DNA of 64,000 nucleotides. It comes from Brassica napus. Its lineage: Eukaryota; Streptophyta; Magnoliopsida; Brassicales; Brassicaceae. The notes under the pieces are model-generated. The model saw only the letters and a program-made list of their open reading frames with translations. It did not search any database and was not told the origin of the DNA. Below, piece by piece: positions 21,924-35,025 of this stretch; positions within the stretch are counted from its first letter, which is position 1; every line of letters starts with the position of its first letter. Position numbers and translations under genes: made by a program. The stretch lies in contig NC_063451.1 of assembly GCF_020379485.1 (NCBI RefSeq), forward strand, positions 25,030,630 to 25,094,629, written 5' to 3'.

Positions 21924-23661
21924 TGATCACGCTCGATGAGTATTTGGAACTCATCAAACCATCAAGTTTTAATGCTTTGTCTTTCGCCTTGTTTGAGCCA
22001 TGATGTCGTCTTAATTTTCCACCTCCCCCTGCAACATGTGAACCTGTAGCCGTCGAATGCTTACTTGGAGATCCCCTACGAAGGACCTCAAACTTCCTAT
22101 TTTTGATACCCAAAGGGGTATTGCGCCTTACGCCTGGCTTCTTACTTCTTGTAGCCCTCAAGGAGCTACGTCCCGAGTCTTCGATAGGCCTCGGCTGGGA
22201 TTTACTCTCCTCCAAAACCATAAGATCAAGCTCTAGCAGGTCATCACCATCGTCACCATCAGCTCCATCAGCCGCTAGTGCTCCCTCCGACTGATCCATT
22301 AGCTCCATATCGCTCAGCGCACCAATGATAAGATCATCAGGGTGACTTGTCTTCGCGCTGCCCGAAGGGGAGAACACGATCGTTCGTGCTTCACCCTTAC
22401 CACGCAACGTAACATTATTCTCCATGGGTTGCTCTGCGCGCACTGGAGTCACAATGGTGCTTGCTAGCTTCCTGTAGGTTAATCTCTCACCGCTCCTCGT
22501 TTCAGCTAAGCCCGCATTGGTAGGCGATGTTGTCGTTGGAGATCGTTCATAAGGAACAATCTCACGGGATGTTGAGCCCGCATTGGTTGCAGAGTCACCT
22601 TCAATCTGATTCCTTCCCAGCCTGTCATGCAACTTCGGTCTCGCTCTCCATATCTTCTCACTTGGGCGCGCATAAGTACCTGCACCCCGTGCCCCACCAT
22701 ATCTACTTCTCCTTGAGTGATCATCTCTGCTACGTATAATCCTATCAGAATGACGTCCACGGCTGCTATCATCCTCCCAATATCGAGCTGCCTGTCCCCA
22801 AGTACTCCTGTCATCAGACCTTAAGGGTTTGGACGTATAGTACCGCGAGGATTGAATACCTCTACTCTGCAACGAAGATTGCTGAGTAGCTCTAGTATTT
22901 GCCAGAGCGTCCCTCCCCCAGTTTTGACGAGACACATCTTGATTCTGCTGCAGTCGCGAGAACACAGGTCTTTCCACATGTTGTAGCCTTGATCGAACGT
23001 CAACATTGGGACAATATCCCTTCTCATGAGATAACAGGCCACATGTGGTGCAGTGTTTGAATAACTTATCATACTTTATTTCAATCGTGACCTCGTCACC
23101 CTCGTATTCCACTTTTCTAGAGAATTTCAGCGGACGGCGTGAATCAACATCGATAAGCATGCGGCCTTCAGTTAGCTCCAGAGTATCGACATGGCCAATT
23201 CTCCCTCCTATGTTTCTTAGATTCGCATCAGTCCAAAGGTGAAGGGGGAAGCCAATGAGCTGTACCCAAAAAGGAATAATCCATGGATAATCATCGTGTA
23301 CAATGGGTTCCCAACGCACCAGAACGAACATACAGAAGTTATAGTGGAATGGGCCTCGTCTCAGCACCGAGTTCAGGTCCTCCTCAGTCATGAAGTTTAA
23401 TAAAAACTTCCCATTCCCTACATCACTTGCGTTAATTCTCTCAGACAAACCCCATTGAGAAGGCATTGTTTGCAACAGCTTCTCAACATTCTGCTTCTTT
23501 GGATTAAGAATCTTGCCAATGAGAGCCAAACCAAACTCCTTGATTACAAAAGAATCATCGCGATCCACCAGCTTAATGGGTGCATCATCATCCTCATAGA
23601 GGATCCGTTTACCCTTGATATCCGCCTGATGAGCGGATCTCAGACGATTCAACGACCCCAT
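21817..23661 (-). CDS. LINE ORF1: RNA-binding DUF4283/zinc-knuckle protein
   Basis: The nucleic-acid-binding ORF1 protein of plant L1 elements. The start taken is the ATG at 23659-23661 (MGSLNRLRSAHQADIKGKRI); an upstream in-frame GTG at 23679 is unlikely. The N-terminal part is a DUF4283 domain (GLALIGKILNPKKQNVEKLL to FCMFVLVRWEP). A CCHC knuckle CTTCGLLSHEKGYC follows. The tail is Arg/Ser-rich, then acidic (DGADGDDGDDLLELDLMVLE). The frame is intact to 21817 and overlaps ORF2 in another frame. Confidence 0.88.
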   Translation of the reverse strand: MGSLNRLRSAHQADIKGKRILYEDDDAPIKLVDRDDSFVIKEFGLALIGKILNPKKQNVEKLLQTMPSQWGLSERINASDVGNGKFLLNFMTEEDLNSVLRRGPFHYNFCMFVLVRWEPIVHDDYPWIIPFWVQLIGFPLHLWTDANLRNIGGRIGHVDTLELTEGRMLIDVDSRRPLKFSRKVEYEGDEVTIEIKYDKLFKHCTTCGLLSHEKGYCPNVDVRSRLQHVERPVFSRLQQNQDVSRQNWGRDALANTRATQQSSLQSRGIQSSRYYTSKPLRSDDRSTWGQAARYWEDDSSRGRHSDRIIRSRDDHSRRSRYGGARGAGTYARPSEKIWRARPKLHDRLGRNQIEGDSATNAGSTSREIVPYERSPTTTSPTNAGLAETRSGERLTYRKLASTIVTPVRAEQPMENNVTLRGKGEARTIVFSPSGSAKTSHPDDLIIGALSDMELMDQSEGALAADGADGDDGDDLLELDLMVLEESKSQPRPIEDSGRSSLRATRSKKPGVRRNTPLGIKNRKFEVLRRGSPSKHSTATGSHVAGGGGKLRRHHGSNKAKDKALKLDGLMSSKYSSSVINEDNQLELSRDWERPYSSTPHGDVSEASPRTCVPF

Positions 23662-24085
23662 ACAAAGATATGAGATCACACAGAAGCGTAAACAAAAGTA
23701 GAAACGGAGATTTGAACCGTTTCAGATCAGACCAGTATCTCACTACAAACCAGACTCAGATCAGCGTGTATCACCAACGGATGTATACGAGGGCTTGATC
23801 GAGACAGACAAACAAGCGAGATTGCCTTGTACGAGACGGACAAAACGATCGAGAACCCTTGATCAGGGTCGTCAACCTGTCGAGACCTTCTGATGCGTAT
23901 ACGTCAACGAGCGTATAATCAGAGGGATCGCTATTCCAAAGATCAAGACAAAGGCTAATGCTTGGGAGGTACTCCACCGGAATTACGTCACCAGCACTAC
24001 GAAATGGAGGCGCCTACAAGGAGTGTACGGTAGTCTCCCTTGTGGCCAGGAGAAAGCAGGCAGAGACAGAGTGAAAATATATATT

Positions 24086-24916
24086 TCCCCATATATATGC
24101 ATCATTAAAATTTCCTTTTAAACTTAACATCCAACATAGTTGGGATATATTACACACTTCAGACCTTGTAATCTTTAGATGCAAAAGAAATAATGAGTTT
24201 TAAATAATCACTTTTGGTGATTATATCTTTCTTTGGATTTTCTCCAAAATTCATGGATCTTTTAAGACCATGCCTTAAGTTTAAAACCCTCATATATATA
24301 AAATGGTAATGAAATATGATAATCAAATTATTTCAAATTATATAGAGATATGTATTAACAGAAGCATTTTATTATATCAATAAATAATCATTTATAAATT
24401 AAATTTGGATATAGAGTATGACAAATAAAAATACTTATCTTAATCGTAATGCAGATCGAAGATCCAACTGATCAAGTTTTCAGCTGATTATAATCTCATA
24501 TAATATTTTCTCCTTTGTCGAAAATATATAATCCTGGAAAACTTAAAATTTGCTTATAAAATATGGCTAATGTGTTAGTAAAACATCAATTTACAATGCC
24601 AAATAGATCTCCAATAATATCAAAAACTTTAATTCAAAACTAATAAAATTTGACATAGTTTACTGAAATTATAAAATAATAATCAAATTTCTTAAATGAA
24701 ATTAGGAAAATGCAATCATCTTTAATAAAAAACAGTAAATTTAGAACGTAAACTATATATGCATAGATTTGTGTATAAAACTTATAAGGAAGTATCAATA
24801 TTTACATTTCTCACAAGTCATTATATAAACTGCCAAAAAATAATAGTAATAATAATAATAAATTACTAATTTAACAACCCTAAAAGAATTAGAAGATTAA
24901 TGTAATCTTAAACTTT
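24086..24916 (-). other. Copia internal sequence between LINE and CACTA-2
   Basis: AT-rich, no readable protein. It is assigned to the copia element only by position, between two younger insertions with clear ends. It includes a short ATA-type run near 24845. Confidence 0.5.
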
Positions 24917-24949
24917 CACTACAAGAAAACATAATCTTAACGAGAGCGG

Positions 24950-25385
24950 TTTTCCTCGTTATTTCGTCGTAAAAGAGGCTTTACGACGAATTAGCGAGGA
25001 AACGCGTTTGCTCGTTACACGTCCGTCGTAACACATATTCCTCGCTAATTCGTCGTAACTTAGCGAGGAATATATTTCGTCGTAAAGACGAAGTAAAACG
25101 ATTCGTCGTAAAGACGTCGCTACAATTCCTCGTAAGGACGTCGCTACAATTCCTCGTAAATAACTCGAAAACAGTTCCTCGTAATCTACACGTAAATACC
25201 TTGAAAGATTTTCCTCGCAAAATACACGTAACAACCACGAAATGATTTCCTCGTAAAATAGTCGTAAACATTTCCTCGTTATTTCCTCGTAAATAATTCC
25301 TCGTAAAATACTCGTAAACTGTTTCTCGTCATTTCCTCGTAAGATTTCCACGTAAAGAGGTCGTACATTAGCTACGAATTTACTT
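24950..25385. repeat. CACTA-2 left subterminal repeats (CCTCGTAA / CGTCGTAA)
   Basis: A dense run of TTCCTCGTAA, ACGACGAA and TCGTCGTAA motifs, spaced about 15-30 bp. The sequence grammar is that of CACTA-1 with T for G at one position (CCTCGTAA against CCTCGGAA). It is open on the minus strand by chance (25351-24959) but repetitive. Confidence 0.85.
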
Positions 25386-25547
25386 CGTTTTTATTATTTT
25401 ACAGAATTTTAAAATATAATTAAAAAATAATTAAAATTATTTAATTTAATAATAAATTAAAATTCAAAATAAAAATAAATTCATATGAAAATATTTTATA
25501 AATAAATAAGTTTTGAATTTATATAATACAACAACAACAAAAAAAAA

Positions 25548-27419
<1,872 letters not shown>

Positions 27420-27732
27420 TGCTACGAAATGGAGAGGAAGTAGAGAGGAAGTAGAGAGGAAAGAAAGAGTGAGCGGTCGGGTGTATATATAAGATTACAT
27501 ATCGTCGCAAATTCGTCGTAAATTTACGACGAAATAGCGAGCAGTTACAAAGGCCCGTGTTTTTTTTTACGAGGAAATGGCGAGGAATCACAAAGGCCCG
27601 TGTTTTTCTTTACGTGGACTTTACGACGATTTTGCTTACGTGGAATTAACGTGATTTATGTTTAAATCTTTTTACGTGGTCTTTACGACGATTTCATCCT
27701 ACGTGGAATTAACGAGTGTTATGTTTAAATCC
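27420..27732. promoter_or_regulatory. Upstream region of the CACTA-2 TNPA-like gene
   Basis: Non-coding. It starts with the leader (GAGAGGAAGTAGAGAGG, repeated) and continues with CGTCGTAAA, TTACGACGA and TTACGTGG motifs like those at the element ends. Binding sites for the element's own protein near its promoter would allow self-regulation; this is an inference from the motifs. Confidence 0.4.
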
Positions 27733-29490
27733 CTAGAACCCCAAACCCGAAACCCGAAACCCCAAACCCCAAACCCCAAACCCCAACCCCAAACCCGAAA
27801 CCCCAACCCCGAAACCCGAAACCCGAAACCCCAAACCCGAAACCCGAAACCCCAACCCCGAAACCCGAAACCCCAAACCCGAAACCCCAAACCCGAAACT
27901 CCATATTCCTTATTTTCTACTTCATATATTCCAAACCCCCATCTTTAATTTTCTACTTCATATATTCCAAACCACAAACCCGAAACCCGAAACCTCAAAC
28001 CCGAAACCTGAAACCCCAAACCCCATATTCCTTATTTTCTACTTCATATATTCCAAACTCCCATCTTTAATTTTCTACTTCATAAATTCCAAACCCCAAA
28101 CCCGAAACCTGAAACCCCAAACCCGAAACCCGAAACCCCAACCCCGAAACCCGAAACCCGAAACCCCAAACCCGAAACCCGAAACTCGAAACCCCAAACC
28201 CGAAACCCCAAACCCAAAACCCGAAACCCCATATTCCTTATTTTCTACTTCATATATTCCAAACCCCCATCTTTAATTTTCTACTTCATATATTCCAAAC
28301 CCCATATTTAATTTTAGGTTTCGTCGTTATTTCCTCGTTGTCTTACGTGGTTTTTACGACGATTTAACCCTACGTGGACTTTACGACGATTTTATGCTAC
28401 GTGGACTTTACGACGATTTCATGCTACGTGGACTTTACGACGATTTCATCCTGCGTGGACTTTACGACGATTTGTGCTTACGTGGAATTTACGAGTGTTA
28501 TGTTTAAATCCCTAGAATCAGAAACCCGAAACCCGAAACCCCAACCCCCAAACCCCATACCCTAAACCCGAAACCCCAAACCCGAAACCCGAAACCCCAA
28601 ACCCGAAACCCGAAACCCGAAACCCAAACCCCCATCTTTAATTTTCTACTTCATATATTCCAAACCCCCATCTTTAATTTTCTACTTCATATATCCCTAG
28701 AACCCCAAACCCGAAACCCGAAACCCCAAACCCGAAACCCGAAACCCCAACCCCGAAACCCGAAACCCGAAACCCGAAACCCGAAACCCCAAACCCGAAA
28801 CCCAAAACTCGAAACCCCAAACCCGAAACCCCAACCCCGAAACCCGAAACCCGAAACCCGAAACCCGAAACCCTAAACCCCAAACCCGAAACCCCAAACC
28901 TGAAACCCGAAACCCCATATTCCTTATTTTCTACTTCATATATTCCAAACCCCCATCTTTAATTTTCTACTTCATATATTCCAAACCCCATATTTAATTT
29001 TAGGTTTCGTCGTTATTTCCTCGTTGTCTTACGTGGTTTTTACGACGATTTAACCCTACGTGGACTTTACGACGATTTTCTGCTACGTGGACTTTACGAC
29101 GATTTCATGCTACGTGAACTTTACGACGATTTCATCCTGCGTGGACTTTACGACGATTTGTGCTTACGTGGAATTAACGAGTGTTATGTTTAAATCCCTA
29201 GAATCAAAAACCCGAAACCCGAAACCCCAACCCCCAAACCCCATACCCTAAACCTGAAACCCCAAACCCGAAACCCGAAACCCCAAACCCGAAACCCCAA
29301 ACCCGAAACCCGAAACCCAAACCCCCATCTTTAATTTTCTACTTCATATATTCCAAACCCCCATCTTTAATTTTCTACTTCATATATCCCTAGAACCCCA
29401 AACCCCGAAACCCGAAAGCCAAAACCCGAAACCCAAAACCCAAAACCCGAAACCCGAAACCAAAAACCCGAAACCCCATATTCCTTATTT
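27733..29490. repeat. Degenerate telomere-like heptamer array, CCC[G/C/T]AAA
   Basis: Long runs of 7-bp units of the form CCCGAAA and CCCCAAA with occasional CCCTAAA, the canonical plant telomere unit. Almost all variation is at the fourth base. Four or five such blocks alternate with a spacer (TTTTCTACTTCATATATTCC) and with CGTGGACTTTACGACGATTT segments. A higher-order period of 686 bp is visible (the same phrase at 28317 and 29003). Open frames encoding heptapeptide repeats on both strands are by-products. Confidence 0.85.
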
Positions 29491-29542
29491 TCTACTTCAT
29501 ATATTCCAAACTCCATCTTTATTTCCATTCCAAACCACAATT

Positions 29543-29655
29543 CCCACATTTTCTTATTCTTAAAACAAACTCCCGGCATTACCTTATTCATAAAACAAAC
29601 CCCACATTATCTTATTCATAAAACAAACTCCCTCATCTTATTCATAAAACAAATA
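29543..29655. repeat. Minisatellite at the 3' end of the CACTA-2 TNP2 gene
   Basis: About four copies of a 26-30 bp unit with CTTATTCATAAAACAAAC as its core, ending just beyond the TNP2 stop. It probably lies in the transcript's 3' untranslated region. Confidence 0.7.
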
Positions 29656-29657
29656 CA

Positions 29658-32600
29658 TCAATCGGATACATCGACATTCTCGTCATCACTAGAAACATCA
29701 TCATTTTCATTAAACTCGTCTTCAACAGCTTCGTCTGTGGCATCATCGGTAAGATCTTCGTACTCGTGATTATGCGGATCAGTGAGAAGGATGTCATCAA
29801 TTTCTTGTTCAGGTTCCTCGACTTCATTTATCTGTTCTTCTTGCAATGGTGGTTCTTCTCCACTGATGATTCGTCCTCGAGGTGTAACTTTGATCACTGC
29901 TAACCAATTTATACCTGAATCTCTCATCCGAGGGTATGGAAGGAAGCTAACTTGGTCTGCTTGTGAAGCTAAGATGAAAGGCTCGAATTTGTTGTACCTT
30001 CGTCCACCGTTGACATCAACTACACCGAATTTATTAGACCGAACACCTCTTTTGACGACGGGGTCGAACCATTCACATTTGAAGAGGACACATTTCACCT
30101 TCAGTATCCCTGGAAATTCGACTTCAATAATCTCCGTCAAGATCCCGTAGAAATCTGTTTCCCCTTTTACACATATTCCATAGTTACTGGTCGCCCGCTG
30201 TCTACCATAGTCATATGTATAAAAAGTATAGCCTCGTGTGAAATACATCTGTGATGTGGTGACCTTTACAAGTGGAGATTGAATTACTTCGTGTAACCAC
30301 TTAGGATAATCTGCATCGTCGTCGTCATAATCAACCTGCAAAAATAAAGAGAATGTTAATGAAATACAGATAATGTATGAAAAAAAAGTTTTAGTTAATA
30401 CCTGATTCCGCAACCACTTAATGAAGTGTTGATCTTTCCTTTTGTCTACGTCACTTGTGGATATACCAGGAAATGTTTCTTCGACTTGAGAAACAAATAG
30501 GCTGTAAAATCACATTTTATAGGAATGAATCTCTCGCAATTATACAATTAATTATACTTATATGTGTTTCGAAGTGTCAATATATGTTACCTTTCAAAAT
30601 AACGCATCAATGGATCTTCGCAATTGAGTAGAATATAGGTGTGTGCACTATGAGCGTCTTCTTCACTCGACCACCAAACCTCTTTACACTTCCCACCGAG
30701 TCGCCCAATCTGGCTAAAGATGTCTGGAACACCAGCAACTGCATATGTTGGCGCAACACCACCATCATCATATCTTCTTGGAGCTCTTCTCCGTGTACGT
30801 ACTTTTGACGCAAAGTAGTACGATGTGAAGTGAGAAACTTCTTCCGTCAAACTTCCAGCAATTATAGAACCTTCAACTTTGGCGAGGTTCTTTGCTTTCC
30901 CTTCAAATATTTCATGGCTCGCTCATACTGATACATCCATCCGTAATGTACAGGTCCACGAAGCAATGCCTCATATGGGAGGTGGACAGCTAGATGCTCC
31001 ATGACGTCAAAAAATCCGGGAGGAAATATCTTCTCCAAGTTGCACAATAAGATGGGAATGTTCTCCTGAAGCTGTTCCACAACTTCTTCTTTAAGAGTGC
31101 GTGTGCTCAGATCCCTGAAAAATGCTCCAATGCCTTTTATATTCAAAAAAAATTAAACACATTGTTAGTCATATATTATTTTGTAAATTATTGTGATATA
31201 ATACACTACGTACCTGCAAGTGCTTCATGTACGTTTGTTGGAAGTAGCTCCGCAAATGCAAAGGGCAGTAGTCGTTGCATAAATACATGACAATCATGAC
31301 TCTTCATCCCGGAGAACTTTTGACCCTTTTCAACACATCTAGAGAGATTCGAAACATACCCATCGGGGAACTTCACTTCTGATGCCACCCAGTTGAACAA
31401 CACCGACTTTTTTTCTGAAGATAATCTGAATATCGGAACTTGAACTTGTCCATTGCTTTTAATATGTAACTCGCTTCTTGAGCAAATATCCGGCAAGTCC
31501 AACCTCGATTTTATGTTGTCTTTTGTCTTCCCTGGGACATTCAATATTGTATTCATGATGTTCTCAAAGAAATTCTTCTCTATATGCATCACATCGAGGT
31601 TGTGGCGCAGAAGAAGATCCTTCCAATATGGCAACTCCCAAAATATACTCTTCTTGTGCCAGTTGTGATGAACACCGTAAGAATCTGGCATATTACGAGG
31701 GACATGCCAATTACCACCCCAATGAACTGTTTCGTTAGCTCCGTAGTAGTCGATTTGCGCTTCAATTTGTTCTCCAGTTAGATATGGAGGAGGAGTGTCT
31801 CTCACAACCCTTTTGTGCCTAAACAAATTCTTGTTTCTTCGGTAAGGATGGCCAATGGGAAGAAATCGACGGTGACAATCAAACCAACTTGTCTTCCTAC
31901 CATTCTTCAGTTGAAACGCATCTGTCGTTCCATTACAATATGGACAAGCTAATCTCCCATGTGTAGTCCATCCAGACAACATCCCATAGGCAAGGAAATC
32001 ACTTATGGTCCACAAAAGCATCGCTCGCATCGTAAAATTCGTCTTCGTTGAACAGTCATACGTCCTCACCCCTGTTGACCACAAATCCTTCAACTCTTTT
32101 ATCAGTGGTTGTAGGAAAACATCCAGGGACCTTTTTGGATGGTTCGGACCAGGTATTAATATGGTCAAGAATAGTAACTCCCGTTGCATGCACATCTCCG
32201 GTGGCAGGTTGTATGGAGTAAGAAAGACTGGCCACAATGAATATTGTCTCCCTGACATTCCGAACGGACTAAATCCCTCTGTGCATAATCCGAGATACAC
32301 ATTCCGGATATTGCTAGCGAAATCTGGATGTACTTTGTTGAAATGTTTCCAGGCTCTTGCATCTGATGGATGAGTCATCTCACCATCCGTCTGAGTATGC
32401 TCGGCATGCCATCTCATCTTTCCAGCAGTCTGCTCTGATTGATACAATCTTTTCAATCTGTCTGTAATTGGTAGGTACCACATCCTTTGGTACGGTACCC
32501 TATTACGTCCCCGTCCTTGCGGCTTGAATCGTGGCTTCTTGCAGAATCGACATTCTTCTAGCTTCTCATCATCTCCCCAATAGATCATGCAGTTGTCGAT

Positions 32601-33285
32601 GCAAACATCTATCATCTCCGAAGGCAACCCAAGACTATAAACCAGTTTCTGAATCTCATAATAAGAATCAGCAGACGCATTGTCTTCCGGCAAATACTCT
32701 TTAAACAAGTCCGCCCATTCGTTCATGCAACTTTCAGGTAGATTGTGATCAGTTTTAATATTCATCATTCTAGCAGCTAACGACAATTTAGAGAGACCTT
32801 CTCTACAACCACTGTAAAGTGGTTGATTCGCCGCGTTTAACATTTCGTAAAACTTTTTTGCATCTATATTAGGTTCTTCATCTCCATCATGAGCTACGAA
32901 TGCATCAGCTACCATATCATGAACCCTATCATAATCTACCATCTCATCCTGCTGGTAACTATGTTCATTATGCAAATGATGATCAACCGTTTTTTTTTTC
33001 CTGAAAATTGCTATTACTACTACTAGCTTCATTCTGATCATAATTTGCCGTGAAACCTCTATTTATTAAATGCTTCCAAACATTTTCACGGTTTGCCAGT
33101 TTCAAATTGTTGCATTTCCGACAAGGACAGAACATCTTACCACTTTCTTGGGCGAGCGGTGTTGAATCTGCTTGATGCATAAATGTCTCCAGACCCGCAA
33201 GGTATTCTTTCGTCACTCTCCCGTTAGCATCTCTATGCATATACATCCACTTCCGCAACTCGTAAATATTCCCGGAGCCAGCCAT
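29658..33285 (-). pseudogene. TNP2-type transposase of CACTA-2 (two frameshifts)
   Basis: Minus-strand exons: 33285-31214 (ATG 33283-33285, MAGSGNIYELRKWMYMHRD), 31133-30591, 30501-30402 and 30335-29658. Domains follow CACTA-1: Cys motif MFCPCRKCNNLK, Tnp2 core (CIDNCMIYWG, RNRVPYQRMWYLPITDRLKR, GLCTEGFSPFG, RHNLDVMHIEKNFFENIMNT), DUF4218 (LQRLLPFAFAELLPTNVHEA, LEKIFPPGFFDVMEHLAVHL) and DUF4216 (KVKCVLFKCEWFDP, EPFILASQADQVSFLPYPR), with an acidic C-terminus. Frameshift 1 is one extra base in an A10 run (T10 at 32990-32999). Frameshift 2 is one missing base near 30898. The intron at 31134-31213 is absent from the CACTA-1 gene. Otherwise the frame is open, so the lesions look recent; the first could also be a homopolymer sequencing error. 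Confidence 0.88.
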
Positions 33286-33359
33286 TTTTTTTTCTTTCAC
33301 GTTTTTTGTTGTTGGTGTGTTTAAAATGATGTTTAAACATCCATATTTATAGGAAAATT

Positions 33360-33718
33360 CGAATCTGGTAGTTGTAATTTTGCTATGAATTTACGACGAA
33401 AATTAATTAGGTGGGTAAAAAAACGTGTAACACCTATAAAGTTGGTGGATTCAAAAATTTCCTCGCTAAATACACGTAAACTATTCCCTCGTAAATACCA
33501 CGCAAAGTTTACGTCGTATTTACGAGGAAATAGTTTTTCCTCGTAAAATACTCGTAAAGTTACATCCACTTTACGACGAAAAAGTTTTGTCGTTACGTTA
33601 CGAGGAAATAACGATGACTTTAGTTTTTCACGTAAATTCGTCGTAAACTCGACGCAAATTTACGAGGATTGTTTTTCCTCGTTAATTTTCGTCGTTAAAC
33701 ATGTGTTTTCTTGTAGTG
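33360..33718. repeat. CACTA-2 right subterminal repeats
   Basis: TTCCTCGTAAA, TTTACGACGAA, CACGTAAA and TTACGAGGAAA motifs up to the terminal repeat ending at 33718. The TNP2 promoter lies between 33285 and this array. Confidence 0.8.
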
Positions 33719-33721
33719 TTT

Positions 33722-35025
33722 GAACAATACACGGCTGTCTAAAAAAAATAGATCTATATGCAGCCATAAATTTATGCTTTAGAAACATCAATCAATATGC
33801 TCTTACAATAAATTATATGTATTTTTAATAGTATTCAAACGTGAAACTATAGTCATGTGCTATTAATAATGATATGTATATCGACTTCGGGCATAGCCAG
33901 CTCCCATAGTGTGACGGGCGGTGTGTACAAGGCCCGAGAACGAATTCACCGCCGTATGGCTGATCGGCGATTACTAGCGATTCCATATGTGTGGTTATCA
34001 ATAAACAAAGCAAATTATATGCAAATAGTTGAGATGTAGCCGTAAAGTGGGATGCAGCCATAGAGTACTCATATGAAGTCAACTTAATTAATTTACAAAA
34101 GTTATATACTTTATACAATCGTAATAATATGCAGCTGTATTAAAATATTTACAATAGCTATTGATAATTACTACACACAGCTATATGAAATAACAATAAA
34201 GATATAAAGCTGTATATAAAACATGCGATTATGTTCCAATTGCAATTTGAAACATAAACAAATTGGTCGAATTTGATCAATACATACGATTTCAATATTA
34301 AAACATGCAATCGGATTTATCAATTAAATCAGTTTCAATTTCAAGCATTAGGGTTTTAATCAAACAATCAATCAATTTCAAGTATGAATTTAGCATACGA
34401 ATTCTATGTGATCATATATAACATATTCAATCAATCAAGCAATCGATTTTAATCAACAATCAATCAAGCATATGATCTTAATTCTCAAAACATATAATCG
34501 GATCAATCAATTAAATTTCAATTAGGGTTTTAATCAAACAATCAATCAATCATGCAATTTCAATTTCAATCGGCTCAAACAATTCAATCAATTTCAATTT
34601 GAAAAACTTTAATTAGGGTTTGAAACAAATCGGACATGATTTAGTATTAGGGTTTCACGATTTACTTGCATAATATGCAATTGCGGTTAGGGTTTCATGT
34701 TTTATGGATTCGATTTTAAATTTAGGGTTTCAATATTTACCTTTAACCTCCGATTTGGGTTGAATGGACCACCAAAGTGAAGATCGCGAACTAGGATCGA
34801 GATCGTCGGTCGAACGGTGAGATTGGATCGTCGGTTCTCGAACAAGGATGAAGATTCACGGTTCGTCGAACAAGGTATGAGATCGTCGGTTCGTCGAACA
34901 AGGATGAAGGTTTCATGATCGGGATTAGGGTTTCTCGCCGTAAGGGTTTATCGCCGATAGAGAGAGATTAGGGTTTTGTGGTCGGATCTTTAGCTTAGGG
35001 TTTTTAGAGTTCCGTGCTGATAACG
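33722..35025 (-). other. Copia 5' leader region
   Basis: AT-rich sequence between CACTA-2 and the 5' LTR with no readable gag. Many CAATCAATCAA and TTAGGGTTT phrases occur (34300-34750). Near the LTR are short repeats of TCGTCGGTTCGTCGAACAAGG type. The base sequence next to the LTR on the minus strand (GTTATCAGCACGG) is the place for a primer-binding site; I do not assign the tRNA. A plastid rRNA fragment lies at 33882-33984. Confidence 0.5.
33882..33984 (-). pseudogene. rrn16: Nuclear copy of plastid 16S rRNA 3' region (103 bp)
   Basis: Read on the minus strand this is the 3' part of bacterial-type 16S rRNA, including GTACACACCGCCCGTCAC, GTGAATTCGTTC and ATGCCCGAAGTCG. The phrase CACACTATGGGAGCTGGC fits chloroplast 16S. 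Three differences from the plastid sequence as I remember it are all C-to-T or G-to-A. Both edges are abrupt, with unrelated AT-rich DNA outside. It is a small plastid-to-nucleus insertion inside the copia leader, not a working rRNA. Confidence 0.9.

Larger units (their letters stand above)
17797..24085 (-). mobile_element. LINE-1-type non-LTR retrotransposon, nearly full length
   Basis: A minus-strand element with a poly(A) tail seen as T18 at 17797-17814, ORF2 (17839-21923) and ORF1 (21817-23661). About 0.4 kb of leader runs to an uncertain 5' end near 24085. The insertion splits the copia element. A convincing target-site duplication was not found; GTGTAAAATTC left of the T-run and GTGAAAATATA near 24073 are only loosely similar. 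Two lesions in ORF2 make it inactive, but most of the sequence is well preserved. Confidence 0.88.

Noticed and set aside
17780..24090. Target-site duplication for the LINE (GTGTAAAATTC and GTGAAAATATA)
   Set aside because: Similarity is too weak and both are AT-rich; not claimed.
27658..29251. Open frames with NPKPQTR or GFRVSGF heptapeptide repeats
   Set aside because: By-product of the 7-bp telomere-like repeat, present on both strands.
27733..29490. A chromosome end
   Set aside because: Units are degenerate, arranged in blocks and lie inside a complete CACTA element with genes on both sides.
33882..33984. A functional 16S rRNA gene
   Set aside because: Only about 103 bp of a 1.5-kb gene, with abrupt edges in AT-rich nuclear DNA.
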